DNA of 64,000 nucleotides from Platanthera guangdongensis. Taxonomy: Eukaryota; Streptophyta; Magnoliopsida; Asparagales; Orchidaceae. A model generated the notes under the pieces. That model had not been told where the DNA came from, did no database searches, and saw only the letters and a list, made by a program, of their open reading frames with translations. The stretch is taken from assembly GCA_039583875.1 (NCBI GenBank), contig CM077164.1, positions 63,509,043 through 63,573,042 of the forward strand, written 5' to 3'. Position numbers and translations under genes: made by a program. Shown here one piece after another: positions 35,401-42,713 of the stretch (the stretch's first letter is position 1; every line of letters begins with the position of its first letter).

Positions 35401-38400
35401 GTCTTGGAGATCCTGCGGAAGCGGTTTGTCAACGCGCTTGGAACGCATCGCGAGAGGAAGCGAGAGCTCAGGCGAGGAATGACGATTTGAGGGCAGGTTT
35501 ATGACCGCCTATCAGCACATATATATAGCCACGGTACGGCCCACCAAAAGATTCCCTGATGTTGACACGTGCTCAGCGAATATTTACGGGTTGGATGTGT
35601 CTTTTCGAGCGCAGAGCTAGCTCAAAAAGAGCGGGGATTGTGTACAACCCCATATTCGTTGAGTCAGACCAGGAGGCACCAACGGTCACGATTAGGCTAG
35701 CCAGAGGAGTTCCCGCCCTAAAGAAGTTCTCGCCCATAAGAGAGGCGGGAACGTTTGCGCTTGCGACAAGCTCCTGTCTTGAATGAGCTCTCGCCTGTAA
35801 GCAGGCGAGACCGCTTGCGTCGGGTTCTGGACAGAAGGCTCTCGGCTCAGAGTTCTCGCCGAGTGGGGCCCAGTGCCCTAGGTAAAATGACATAATTACC
35901 CTCAGGATAAACAGTGGGATTTGGCTATTGGCAGACCAACTAAGGGTATTTCAGTAATCTCAGGTCAGCAAAGGCTATAAATAGACCCATAAGGGCTCCT
36001 TAGAAGGCAAGTTTTCATAATCTTTGAATTTCCAGTGCTTTCTGAGGAGCTTCTAGCCCAGCTTTTGGCTTTGGAGGGGAAGCTCTCAGAGATCTTCCGG
36101 GTGTGAGGTGGGACCTCCCTGCTGAGGCTTTGGGTCAGTCTTAGGTCCTTTGAATCTAGTCAAGGCTCGAGAGAAGTAGGTGTTGGCTGCACCCCTGTTT
36201 TGAACTCCGTTGAGATCATTTTTGGCTTCAACATAGTGTGATCTTTTTGAATTTACATTTGGATTTTTTTTTAATCGATTAATTAATTTAAACTTATCAA
36301 ATTAACCAAATAATGCATTCTGCACAGGGTATAGGGCGTTGGGCTCGAAAATAGGAAATGAGTGGGAGGCTTAAGATGAACAAGGAGCAGATGTTGGCTC
36401 GAGAGGGGGGAGGGTATATTGCAGGGGAAGCAAGAGTGTATTCTAGCACACGGATCGAGAAGGATGATAGATCGTGATACAGTGTTGGAAAACTAAATGG
36501 GAAATTGGTGCATGCGCCTTTGCTCTCTGAAAAAAGTCGCATCTGGACTGATAGACTGTGAAACGCTAAAACTAAAAGATGGCGTATGCAGTGGGAGCAG
36601 AGGTGTCGATCGGGTAGAACAATGGTCTGGGGCTTCCATGGCTCCGCTGCTCTGGGAATGAGGTGCATACCTCATACAGAGCATCGAAGAGGCTCGAGGA
36701 TGTTGTGTGTCTTTCTCATCTACAAAGGCAGTACCAAAGTTCACCTACAATAAGGGCGTGGATGATCGATTTGGTAGAAGAATCTGGTTTCATGAAGAAG
36801 GTAGAGAGGAAGCAACCTCACTTTGACACCAAGATGTTACACGCACTAAAGATAGATAAGGAGATGGGATACAGTTGAGCTGGAGTCGAGGCTACCTGGC
36901 GGCGTGCTCGGGGGACTACCCATTCTAATCGTGGGAGGGGAAGGAGAAGAGAACTAAGAAGAGGAAAAGAGGATTTCTTCTTGCTTACATTCTATATCTC
37001 AAGGGGATCTTCAATAGGGACAGTGCAACGATACTTACAATTAAACCTTCATACACTTGCAATTAAACCTTCATACACTTGCAATTAAACCTTCATACAC
37101 TTGCAATTAAACCTTCATACACTTGCAATTAAACCTTCATACACTTGCAATTAAACCTTCATACACTTGCAATTAAACCTTCATACACTTGCAATTAAAC
37201 CTTCATACACTTGCAATTAAACCTTCATACACTTGCAATTAAACCTTCATACACTTGCAATTAAACCTTCATACACTTGCAATTAAACCTTCATACACTT
37301 GCAATTAAACCTTCATACCGGGAAAAAACACTCAAACAAAAAATAACAAATATGACATGTCAATGACACCTGCGTGATAGTTTAATAAACAACATACAAA
37401 AATAACTGATATTGTGGGGTAATAACAACAACATTGATATATGTACGGCCAAAATTGGTTCATAGGTACATACATGGGCGGACGTAGATAGAGGCACACC
37501 CGGGCAAGTGCTCGGGTCAGATTTTTGTTATTTCCCTTTGCAGAGCAGGAGCCTGTGTCGTCTTGTCACTGTTGCGTATGCAGGCTGCGAGTTGCTGGCT
37601 TTTCTCAGTCCTTGTAGAAAACTCATTCTCTTTTTGTTGGACATGGAACACTATCTCTCTCTAAAACTCTCGTTCTCTCTCTGATCAGACTGTAGCAAGT
37701 TCTTGCCATCTATTCATGGCGCAGGCCAATGCGGAGGAAACTGAAGAAAGATGGCGAGAGAGATGTAGCAACAGGAGAGAATCCGAATACGCATTAAAGG
37801 AGGCTGAGGTATTCTATGCCTCTTTAGTTTTTCAGATGTTTTGCAAAATTTATTGGAAATGTTTGATTGTCTTCCCAACTTGTGAATGTCTGTTTTCCTA
37901 TCAGAATTTACTGTGTATAAATGAATAGCAGGATGATACCAGTTTTTTACTATGCTGATTCTGAAGGAACATCAGCTGATATTTTGTTGTTCTCCTTAAA
38001 TGAGTTGGTTATGTGTTTCTTCACTCTCATCATCTTTTTCATGCAACCATACTTGAATTCGGTAGTAGAAATTAAGGTGCATCTTCCTCTATTTTTTATT
38101 CTCTCCTCTTCTTCAGGAGGAATAGGTGTTTCCCATTTTGTGTTTTTGACTTCTTGCTGGCTTCCTATAATATCATGGTAATAATTAATGTTAAAAATCT
38201 CACTTTTTGTGTGTTCCCGGGCAATTAACTACCTTAGCATCCACTCGTCCAACTTCTTTAGGGTTATTTGCACGAAACAATCACTTAAAAAAATAGTCTT
38301 TTAAATTTGTCTTCTCAAATTTTGTTTAAGAATCTGAATACTCAAAATTAAAATTGTTCTAAGTTTGTGAGAAGGGTTATCAAAAATCTAAATTTTTTCT

Positions 38401-40515
38401 TGGTGTCTTGGTTGGATAAAAATTCTGGGTCTGCCGCTAGGTACATAACCACTTTCTCTAGATAGTTGATGAGGTTTACTAAATATAGTCCTAGAAGTTA
38501 AAAGATACTCAAAATACTCTTCCACCGGGACAGTCAAACCAATGCCACCAAGGGCTACCACGCCTTCATTTGGCCGATTGACATAAATTCAAAAACTACG
38601 AACTACGGGTTATTCCTTGTTGAGCTAAAAATTCACTTAAACTTAGGTGCTTCTAATCGATTTGATGATCCTATGGCAAGACCACACATATTTAAAGCCT
38701 TGCTACTTTTCCTGCAGGTATTCTGTCAGCTGGAATCCCTCCTATTGATGTTTATTAGTTGCACGGTGTTTATTAACATTTCTCCATGTAACCCACCTCT
38801 AATAACATGTGATATGTTCTCTTCTTGTTGATGGCGTATGCAGATGTGTTATTTCCTTCAAATCATAGGCATGCGCCTATAGGAATCATTCAGTGGGGTT
38901 TAAATTCGACCAAAATGTTCACCACTTTAATTCCCTAAAGGTTGGTTGTTATGACCTCTAGGAATTAATGTAGGACAATCATAGCCTCATAGGCTTTGAA
39001 GAAATAAACTTGGCGGTCTACTCAACTTTATTTCGTTCCTAGTCAATGGACACCATTGTCTTCAACTACTTCCATATGCCTTATTATGTTTTTATGATCA
39101 TTTATACTTGCTTTTCATACAAGTCCTTTGTAATCATGCCACCATATATACAGTAAATGGGTCTTCTGATGATGATTTATAAATTGTGCAAATTGCATCC
39201 TATTGAAGAATTTGTCTCCTCATTTATGATTGATGAGATTTTTTAAAAGTGTTGAGTTCTATATTTTTGTCAACTTATGAACAAAGTTCATAACCATCAA
39301 ACTTATCTTCATCTACCGCTTGCATACACTTGTGAGGCTCCCTTCTCCATTTCAATTGCATGTTTCTCTATTGTAGTGTCACCAGCATATAAAATCTAAC
39401 AGCCTGTCAATGCATGATGATAAGATAAAAAATGAAGAGATGCTTTTGAAACTCCTCTAGGCTTGAAAAGAGAGCAAGCATAAGATCATTAAATGGCAAG
39501 GTCAGCATCAAAAATGGATACTTCAAAACATAAATTTAGTGAATCGAATTGGCACAAGGTCGGTCTTGGTTTTAAGAGAATTTTGGCATAAAATTATTGG
39601 TCTTCTCTCGAGAATATACTGATATTATTATAGGAGCAAGCATAAGGTCACAAAGCTACCTTAGAAAATCTCATATAACCTACTAGGCTGCAACACAACC
39701 AAGTTAGTATTGATATACCACCCAAAATGTATCCATTTTATTAATTCGAAATTCTTTGAAAATTAATAACCCTAGATGTAAATATGTAATTATATTTACT
39801 ACTAACTCCTTGTGATTTGAGTATAGGTAACATGGTACATTAAAATTGTATGGCAGTTTTATCATTTTAATGATATTCATAAATAATTTCAAAGAAAAAT
39901 AGCACAAGTGTAAGATGATCATACTGTGCCCGGTTTGTATATTAACAGAAGTTCGTGAATATAAAAATCAGAAAGCTATCTCTACACCCTAGAAAAAGCA
40001 TGCATAGAAAATAAAAATATATTTAATAAAAACAGAGTACCAATGATCCTGAGTTCAAGGAGAATGAAAATGCAAAATCGCTCAAGGAATCAGCAAGTTG
40101 CATTTGTTGTTCAAATCTCACACATTCTTCTTTGTGATCATTCCAGTGCAACTTCTGCAATGAGGAATATATAGAAGGAGTTGGTAAAAAAAGACAGTAA
40201 TAAGAAAACAGCCGTCCCCCAACTTCATAATCGCCGCATATGATATGGCAGAAGAAAGCAAAGAAGAACAAACAACGATTCGAGGATCAGTTCCTCGTAT
40301 CCCTTAGAACAAAAACGAAGCCCTGATAATCGAAGTTTAATGGCGGCTTGACGAAATAGTAGCATGGGGTGCAAAAGGCTAGAAATGAGAAAGATGTAGA
40401 AATTGCGAACCTGGTGCTCTGGAGAGCAATAGGCGACGGCCCCGCAGCTGCCGCAGCGCCGGTTGGGGCGACCGGGGAGGCATGGGCTGCTCCGGCCCTT
40501 CGCCGCACACTCCAT
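16732..40515 (-). CDS. Plant MYND-type zinc-finger protein gene (5' five exons; 3' part not found)
   Basis: Host gene read as complement join of 40411-40515, 40041-40154, 17310-17431, 16915-16961 and 16732-16832. Exon lengths are 105, 114, 122, 47 and 101 nt with phases 0, 0, 2, 1, 0, so 163 codons stay in one frame. All introns have GT...AG ends. Residues 1-46 form a MYND zinc finger (CGSCGAVAYCSPEHQ, then LHWNDHKEEC). The later exons match, as I recall them, plant proteins annotated as MYND zinc-finger proteins: LWKFECSC, LIDGWSLPTSLCPC, then SWEDYYKWRGLP and SPAVLLLHW. The related proteins continue for about 200 more residues; I found no further exons to the left. Intron 2 is about 22.6 kb and full of transposons. 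The biochemical role is not known to me. Confidence 0.82.
17525..17571 (-). repeat. RTE LINE 3'-end fragment
   Basis: AAACAACACTCAAGCCTTTATC on the plus strand is the reverse of the GATAAAGGCTTGAGTGTTGTT tail also present at 20490-20520. This is a severely 5'-truncated insertion. Confidence 0.6.
19029..19185. repeat. Dispersed repeat, copy 1
   Basis: Shares with 37012-37430 the ordered blocks GGGGATCTT, GACATGTC(T/A)ATGACAC, CTACGTGGCAGTTTA/CTGCGTGATAGTTTA-type and GATATTGTGGG. The other copy has a 22-bp minisatellite expanded within it. Class unknown. Confidence 0.6.
20486..22635 (-). mobile_element. RTE-type LINE, 5' truncated and degraded, interrupted by a MITE-like block
   Basis: Read on the minus strand, 22635-22282 gives a charged linker (YRMIKKEAERALSKTKSQAYKK-like) ending in an RERKTRDFSQVKC block. 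The region 21930-21700 gives the RT signature FMSGRSIMEAIHLLRRL then HILFIDLEK, and 21600-21230 gives the CLLFLDDIVL active-site block then RFSRAKTEYMELKF. The 3' part (20890-20520) continues with RRREC.VGCVDTQD-type sequence and ends GATAAAGGCTTGAGTGTTGTTATTGTTGG, the characteristic RTE tail. Frequent stops make it a pseudogene. The segment between the two parts is replaced by 20891-21205. Confidence 0.82.
20891..21205. mobile_element. MITE-like CCGG-rich block nested in the LINE
   Basis: Begins AAGTTTTTAAAAATCAGACCGGACCGG and is full of ACCGG/CCGGT palindromes (GGTTCAACCGGTC), then changes to AT-rich sequence. It interrupts the LINE reading frames. It resembles widespread plant non-autonomous elements with a TTTTAAAAA-CCGGACCGG start. 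I could not define clear terminal repeats or a TSD. Confidence 0.5.
22636..23034. other. No gene recognised
   Basis: Sequence between the LINE and gypsy G1, with two short minus-strand frames of no recognisable content. Confidence 0.45.
23035..23637 (+). repeat. 5' LTR of G1 (603 bp)
   Basis: From TGTGTATAACCCC to GGCTTCAACA. It contains a TATA box CTATAAATAG (23371-23380) and several TCTCGCC motifs. The primer binding site should follow (GTTCTGGTGCGGTGAGC from 23638), but I cannot name the tRNA. Confidence 0.9.
23371..23380 (+). promoter_or_regulatory. TATA box of the G1 5' LTR
   Basis: CTATAAATAG, repeated at 35975-35984 in the 3' LTR and, reversed, at 54171-54180 in the G2 LTR. It is followed by ACCCATAAGGGCTCC in all three. 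Confidence 0.7.
23696..25024 (+). pseudogene. G1 gag (retrotransposon capsid), frame lost at its end
   Basis: Starts at ATG 23696, 59 bp after the LTR. The N-terminal about 150 residues are variable. The capsid core follows (DDPVQHVQWFENVVSI, ITLKEKARDWFHQLP, FSTSKKRKEAECLFAVRQ, ETLGHYVDRFQEEIL, LAFTLGLRPGFF). A Gln/Arg/Gly-rich basic tail then runs into a GGAGGAGGAGGAG stretch where the frame shifts. The zinc-knuckle-like CDFHQEEGHATATC is found only in the next frame (about 25040-25085). Confidence 0.85.
24965..26558 (+). pseudogene. G1 gag end, protease, acidic linker and RT start
   Basis: After the knuckle CDFHQEEGHATATC comes a retropepsin with active site MLVDNGSSVNIIF (about 25430), where the usual DGGSS/DTGSS is DNGSS, and the C-terminal YNVIFGRPLISAF (about 25640-25680). 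About 130 residues made mostly of Glu follow (25800-26200). RT then begins with DVACHRLNLDPR and RKLLEAGFISEIQYPGWISNVVMVKK. The frame is lost at about 26515 in GGGGTGGTAAATGG; the next family residues (KWRMCIDF-like, CPKDCYP) are readable in another frame. Confidence 0.85.
26578..28056 (+). pseudogene. G1 reverse transcriptase, RNase H and archaeal-type RNase H
   Basis: RT motifs are LPRIDALVDS, FLDAFSGYHQIRM, FSYKMMPFGLKNVGATYQRMM and the catalytic EVYVDDLMIKS (YVDD at 26833-26844). The connection RNase H follows (LILYLGVGAEAVSFVL, YVSRILKKAELRYP, VVTDHPL). A second RNase H of the archaeal type starts at about 27670: MMVDGASGKQSLGGGVVLI, then FPVTNNQAEYEVVIAGLRLA and EAFTDSMVVASQ, which supply the D, E and D residues. 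Only Tat elements carry this second domain, to my knowledge. The frame ends early at about 27960, before the integrase. Confidence 0.88.
28020..29370 (+). pseudogene. G1 integrase, in three frames
   Basis: 28020-28330 encodes the linker and start of the zinc region. 28320-28690 encodes QGYFWPTLRKDTAEFARRCQKCQL (HHCC end), WGMDLVGAFPP (first catalytic D) and MLDYFSKWLEVKALP. 28675-29370 encodes VTDNGPQFVSEEF (second D), HHPRSNGQVEAAN (catalytic E), then NWVEQLPSVLWALRTTPNTATGETPF and the C-terminal LNPNWEGPYIVKEVLGTGGYYL. Frameshifts lie at about 28330 and 28680. The stop is at 29368-29370. Confidence 0.88.
29371..29491. other. Short spacer after G1 integrase
   Basis: AT-rich spacer ending TTTTGTAATATCCCGAGC. 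The same TTTTGTAATA-type border occurs in G2 (reversed, about 59600). Confidence 0.6.
29492..30905. repeat. 111-bp tandem array, about 12.7 units, in the G1 3' region
   Basis: Unit starts at 29601, 29712, 29823, 29934 and onward give a constant period of 111 bp. Each unit contains CCGAGCTCGGCTCGGCCCC, TCTCATCTAGCTGGCAGG and GATAGGTTTGGTTTGAGAAC. Units differ by a few substitutions. Because 111 is a multiple of three, a minus-strand frame of 600 codons stays open across the array (31276-29474). The G2 equivalent is broken, so I annotate a repeat, not a gene. Tandem repeats at this place are typical of Tat elements and have been reported as seeds of satellite DNA. Confidence 0.92.
30906..31504. 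other. Spacer between tandem array and antisense gene Y
   Basis: Contains repeated GGAGGTCTC/GAGATCTCG-type words (30990-31080) and then AT-rich sequence (31350-31430) that may hold the polyadenylation region of gene Y. No gene recognised. Confidence 0.5.
31505..33547 (-). pseudogene. Antisense gene Y of G1: spliced, Transposase_28-like protein
   Basis: Complement join of 32890-33547 (658 nt), 31995-32818 (824 nt) and 31505-31906 (402 nt), with GT/AG introns (GAAG|GTACGG, CCGCAG|GAGAG, GAAGAG|GTAAGC, ATACAG|GATTCC). The start ATG at 33547 is chosen because only it is conserved in G2. Exon 1 encodes HFEVGFRLPLWPEMRQALRYYG, LNPNSVAILVAFICYMRSE and KHHHWGEKFVFVSGDF, which fit the plant family 'putative gypsy type transposon' (PF04195) as I remember it. 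Exon 2 has a Pro/Ala/Lys-rich stretch and a coiled-coil-like FKAREEAVAQAAALKKELA. An in-frame TAG at about 32285 (GAG in G2) breaks this copy. Function unknown. Confidence 0.75.
33715..33724 (-). promoter_or_regulatory. TATA box of antisense gene Y (G1)
   Basis: CTATAAATAG on the minus strand, about 170 bp upstream of the gene Y ATG. The same box sits at the same distance in G2 (56466-56475). Confidence 0.65.
33897..33973. repeat. Two GCGAGAG hairpin motifs between genes X and Y (G1)
   Basis: CTCTCGCCGAGCGAGAG at 33897-33913 and CTCTCGTCGAGCGAGAG at 33957-33973, each followed by CTGAATAAAA. The arms CTCTCG(C)/(G)CGAGAG are self-complementary. G2 has two equivalents at 56201-56217 and 56273-56289. 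Possible terminator, RNA structure or protein binding site. Confidence 0.6.
33990..35448 (-). pseudogene. Antisense gene X of G1: spliced, function unknown
   Basis: The start ATG is at 35448. Exon 1 is 35448-35197 (252 nt; KPLPQDLQDRIDAAQARAKANCALV, then a Lys-rich KKKKKK block). Exon 2 is 35117-34997 (121 nt). Exon 3 is 34937-34619. The last exon, from about 34555, has a very acidic run (DEEDEEDDEDKEGEDD) and a basic RREQAHDSA region, then VEKRLEALERDYFIGETDR in a shifted frame. It ends near 33990. Lesions are CGA to TGA in exon 1 (about 35275), a long C/G homopolymer in exon 3 (34667-34684) and a 2-nt loss near 34340. I do not recognise the family. A nuclear or nucleic-acid-binding role would be a guess from composition. 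Confidence 0.6.
35518..35528 (-). promoter_or_regulatory. TATA box of antisense gene X (G1)
   Basis: CTATATATATG on the minus strand, 70 bp upstream of the gene X ATG. G2 has CATATATATG at 54648-54657, also 70 bp upstream. Confidence 0.6.
35639..36233 (+). repeat. 3' LTR of G1 (595 bp)
   Basis: From TGTGTACAACCCC to GGCTTCAACA, preceded by the purine tract AAAAAGAGCGGGGAT. It is the partner of 23035-23637. Confidence 0.9.
36234..37011. other. No gene recognised (MYND intron 2)
   Basis: Unique-looking intronic sequence. Short frames on both strands (36297-36878) contain no domain I know. Confidence 0.45.
37012..37430. repeat. Dispersed repeat, copy 2, containing a minisatellite
   Basis: Related to 19029-19185 (shared GGGGATCTT, GACATGTCAATGACAC and GATATTGTGGG blocks in the same order), with the 22-bp array 37033-37318 expanded inside it. 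Confidence 0.6.
37033..37318. repeat. 22-bp minisatellite, 13 units
   Basis: 286 bp, exactly 13 x 22. Each unit joins ACTTGCAATTAAAC to CTTCATAC. All units look identical except the first, which has CTTACAA for CTTGCAA. Such uniformity implies recent expansion or an assembly-sensitive locus. Confidence 0.93.
37473..38439. mobile_element. hAT-like non-autonomous element (967 bp) with 8-bp TSD
   Basis: Ends CATGGGCGGACGTAG (left) and, reversed, TAGCGGCAGACCCAG (right) resemble the CAGxGGCGGAxCCAG termini of plant hAT elements. A perfect 8-bp duplication GGTACATA flanks it at 37465-37472 and 38440-38447, extended by TA on the left side of both copies. Inside is an exon-like frame (MAQANAEETEERWRE..., 37716-37808, followed by GAG|GTATTC) with no recognised family. 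No transposase is present. Confidence 0.68.
37716..37810 (+). pseudogene. Exon-like fragment inside the hAT-like element
   Basis: An ATG at 37716 opens 31 codons of hydrophilic sequence (ETEERWRERCSNRRESEYAL) ending at a plausible donor GAG|GTATTC. A possible acceptor lies at 37930 (ATAGCAG|GATGAT). It may be a captured host exon. Family not recognised, and it could be non-coding. Confidence 0.3.
38448..40040. other. No gene recognised (left side of intron 2, next to exon 2)
   Basis: AT-rich sequence with no supported gene, RNA or repeat. Translations around 38560-38780 give an interrupted frame without a motif I can name. Confidence 0.45.
40041..40515 (-). CDS. MYND gene exons 1-2 with start codon
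   Basis: The ATG is at 40515-40513. Exon 1 (40515-40411) encodes MECAAKGRSSPC and the MYND cysteines, and ends CACCAG before donor GTTCGC. Exon 2 (40154-40041) follows acceptor CATTGCAG, encodes KLHWNDHKEECVRFEQQ and completes the zinc finger. It ends GGATCATTG before donor GTACTC. Both exons are multiples of three. Confidence 0.85.
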
Positions 40516-40689
40516 GCCTTCGTCCCCAGAATGGGAGAGATTTTGGGTCTCAGCTTAGGCTTAAGAGGAAATTTTTTAGGCAGGCTAGGTATAATATCCT
40601 TTGATAAAAAAATTATAAAATTTTAATTAAAATATTTTTACTAAATGTTTTAAGATTCCCGATTTTTTTATGTCAAAAAGCATAAATTT

Positions 40690-41330
40690 AAAATATAATT
40701 CGAGTAGTTGAAGAGAACTCACGAACGTTTGATAATCTCTACAAAAAAAGTCAACAGCAGGTAAATAAACATATAACGCGAGTACCTGAGCTCAACTTGC
40801 GAACATCTACTAATTTCTGCAAAAGAGAAGTCAAAAACAATTAAATTAAAATTATAACGCGAGTATCTAAAAGGAACTCATGAATACGGACTAATCTCTA
40901 TAAAAGAGAAGTCAAAAGCAGGTAAATAATTATATAACTTGAGAACTTGAGAACTCGCGAACACCTCCTAATCTCTACAAAAGATAAGTCATAAGTAGAT
41001 AAATTTAAAATATAACGCGAGTGCCTGAAGAGAACTCGTGAACACCTGCTAATCTCTACAAAAGAAAAGTCAAAAGTAGGTAAATAAACTTATAAACTGG
41101 GTACCTGAGTTGAACTCATGAACATCTACTAATCTATGCAAAAGAGAAGTTATAAAGCAGGTAAATTTAAAATATAACTCAAGTAATTGAAGAGAAATGA
41201 CGAACACACGCTAACCTCTACAAAAGAGAAGTCAAAAGCAGGTAAATAAACATTTAATGTGAGTACCTGAGATGAACTAACGAACACCTGCTAATCTCTA
41301 TAAAAGAGAAGTCAACCGTTAGAAAATCAA
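40690..41330. repeat. About 80-bp satellite, about 8 degenerate units, upstream of the MYND gene
   Basis: The landmark ATAACGCGAGTACCTGAG recurs near 40775, 40855, 40934, 41013, 41092, 41173 and 41253 (period 79-81 bp). Between landmarks lie GAACACCTGCTAATCTCTAC and AAAAGAGAAGTCAAAAGCAGG. Units vary by 10-25% by eye. The array starts about 175 bp before the MYND start codon, so it occupies the gene's promoter region. Confidence 0.88.
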
Positions 41331-41855
41331 AAATATGTAATCTGATGAGTGACGTGATATGCGTATATTTTGGATATACGCAGTGCACCTAAAATTTTTC
41401 ACACCTTAGAGCAACTCCAACCGTGCGGCATTTCTTAGAAATGCCGGACGGTTTCCCTCCAATGCTTCGGCATTGCCGCCTCTATATTTAGAGGTGGCTG
41501 CATTTTTCCTCTCTCCTCCTCTAAATTTAGAGGTGGCTGCATTTTTTTTAATGTTTTATTTTTTTAAAAAAATTTAATTAGTTAGTTTAAGAAACTTTGA
41601 TAATAATTTATAATTCCTATAGTGATTAAAATAATTTTTCAATTATAACATATAATATATTAATAAAATCGTCTTTTCGAGACCTAGAAACGAGCCTAAT
41701 ATTGAATACATATAATTATTATTTGTCATACAAAAAGAAGGAGAAGACATTTTTACTGATTAAACTCGCGTAAAAATAAAACTACATTCAAAATAATATG
41801 CATAAAATATTCAAAATTACATTGGTTCTTTGTCACGTCGTTCCCACAAATGTTC

Positions 41856-42704
41856 TGTTGGGAAAAATAGCACTTTCCCGACCAGGGCACCTGTAGTGGA
41901 TTTACAAGCAAGACAAATACAATCACAGTAATAATAAAGTGACACAATAATTTTTAACGTGGAAACCCAATAGGGTAAAAACCACGGGACTATCAGCGTC
42001 CACCCTTGAAAGCCTCCACTATAAGGCGTGAAAATCACGCACAACAAATTACAGGGCTTTCATCACCGCCACATACACAAGGCACAATTTCCACCACCGA
42101 TCCACAACGGATCACCACTACCTACACAAGGTACCAGTTCCACAATGGAATACAAAAATCTCACCTTGCTGCAAAAGCATAAATCTCTTGTTCCACAACC
42201 ACACAAGGATTGACAAGAGAAAAATAAGCGAGAAAACAAGAAACCGTTACCCAACGGATTGAAAAATCCGTTCCGAATGCCGCAAAGGAGAAAGGCTACA
42301 CAAAGCCCCTTCTTCTTAGAATCCGACGATGCGATCTTCGATACTCTTCTCCAAGATCTTCTCTTGATCTTCCTCCACTCAAATCTCTCTTGGAATGAAT
42401 GTCTTTGGCCTTGGAATTGGCTTCCATTTATAGGCCCCAAAGAAATGTTACCTAACTCCAAAACTGGTGGTAGGTGTTACCTAACACCTAATTTGGTGGT
42501 AGGTGCTACCTAATTTGGTGGTAGATGCCACCTAACTCCGAATTGTGCTCATTTCAGCTCGTTTATGGAGCGCTGCTCGACGAACCCTGAGCCCAGGCAG
42601 CTCCAACATCGCTCCGGCCTCCAAACATAAACTTGTAACATCACGAGCAACTACAAGCGTGCCCGGTGGTTTTTACCGACTCGTATGGGAACCACACCCT
42701 AACA
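41856..42704 (-). repeat. 3' LTR of C3 (849 bp)
   Basis: Minus-strand LTR from TGTTAGGGTGTGG (42704) to TTTTTCCCAACA (41856). A TATA-like CTATAAATGG lies at about 42434 on the minus strand. Confidence 0.93.
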
Positions 42705-42713
42705 AACTCCCCT

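Larger units (their letters stand above)
23035..36233 (+). mobile_element. Tat-lineage Ty3/gypsy retrotransposon G1, complete, 13.2 kb
   Basis: Two approximately 600-bp LTRs (23035-23637 and 35639-36233) enclose a 12-kb interior. On the plus strand it carries gag, protease, RT, RNase H, a second archaeal-type RNase H and integrase (23696-29370). A 111-bp tandem array (29492-30905) and two genes in antisense (Y at 31505-33547, X at about 33990-35448) follow. The extra RNase H and the long 3' region with tandem repeats and antisense genes are hallmarks of the Tat group (Ogre, Retand and relatives). Pol has at least five frameshifts. By eye the LTRs differ at about 25 positions. No clean 5-bp TSD is visible; only an imperfect AGTGTAA/AGTGTGA lies outside the two ends. 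Confidence 0.92.

Noticed and set aside
23035..36233. Integrated pararetrovirus (caulimovirus)
   Set aside because: Two LTRs, an integrase domain after RNase H and a second RNase H show a gypsy retrotransposon; no movement-protein-like or coat region was seen.
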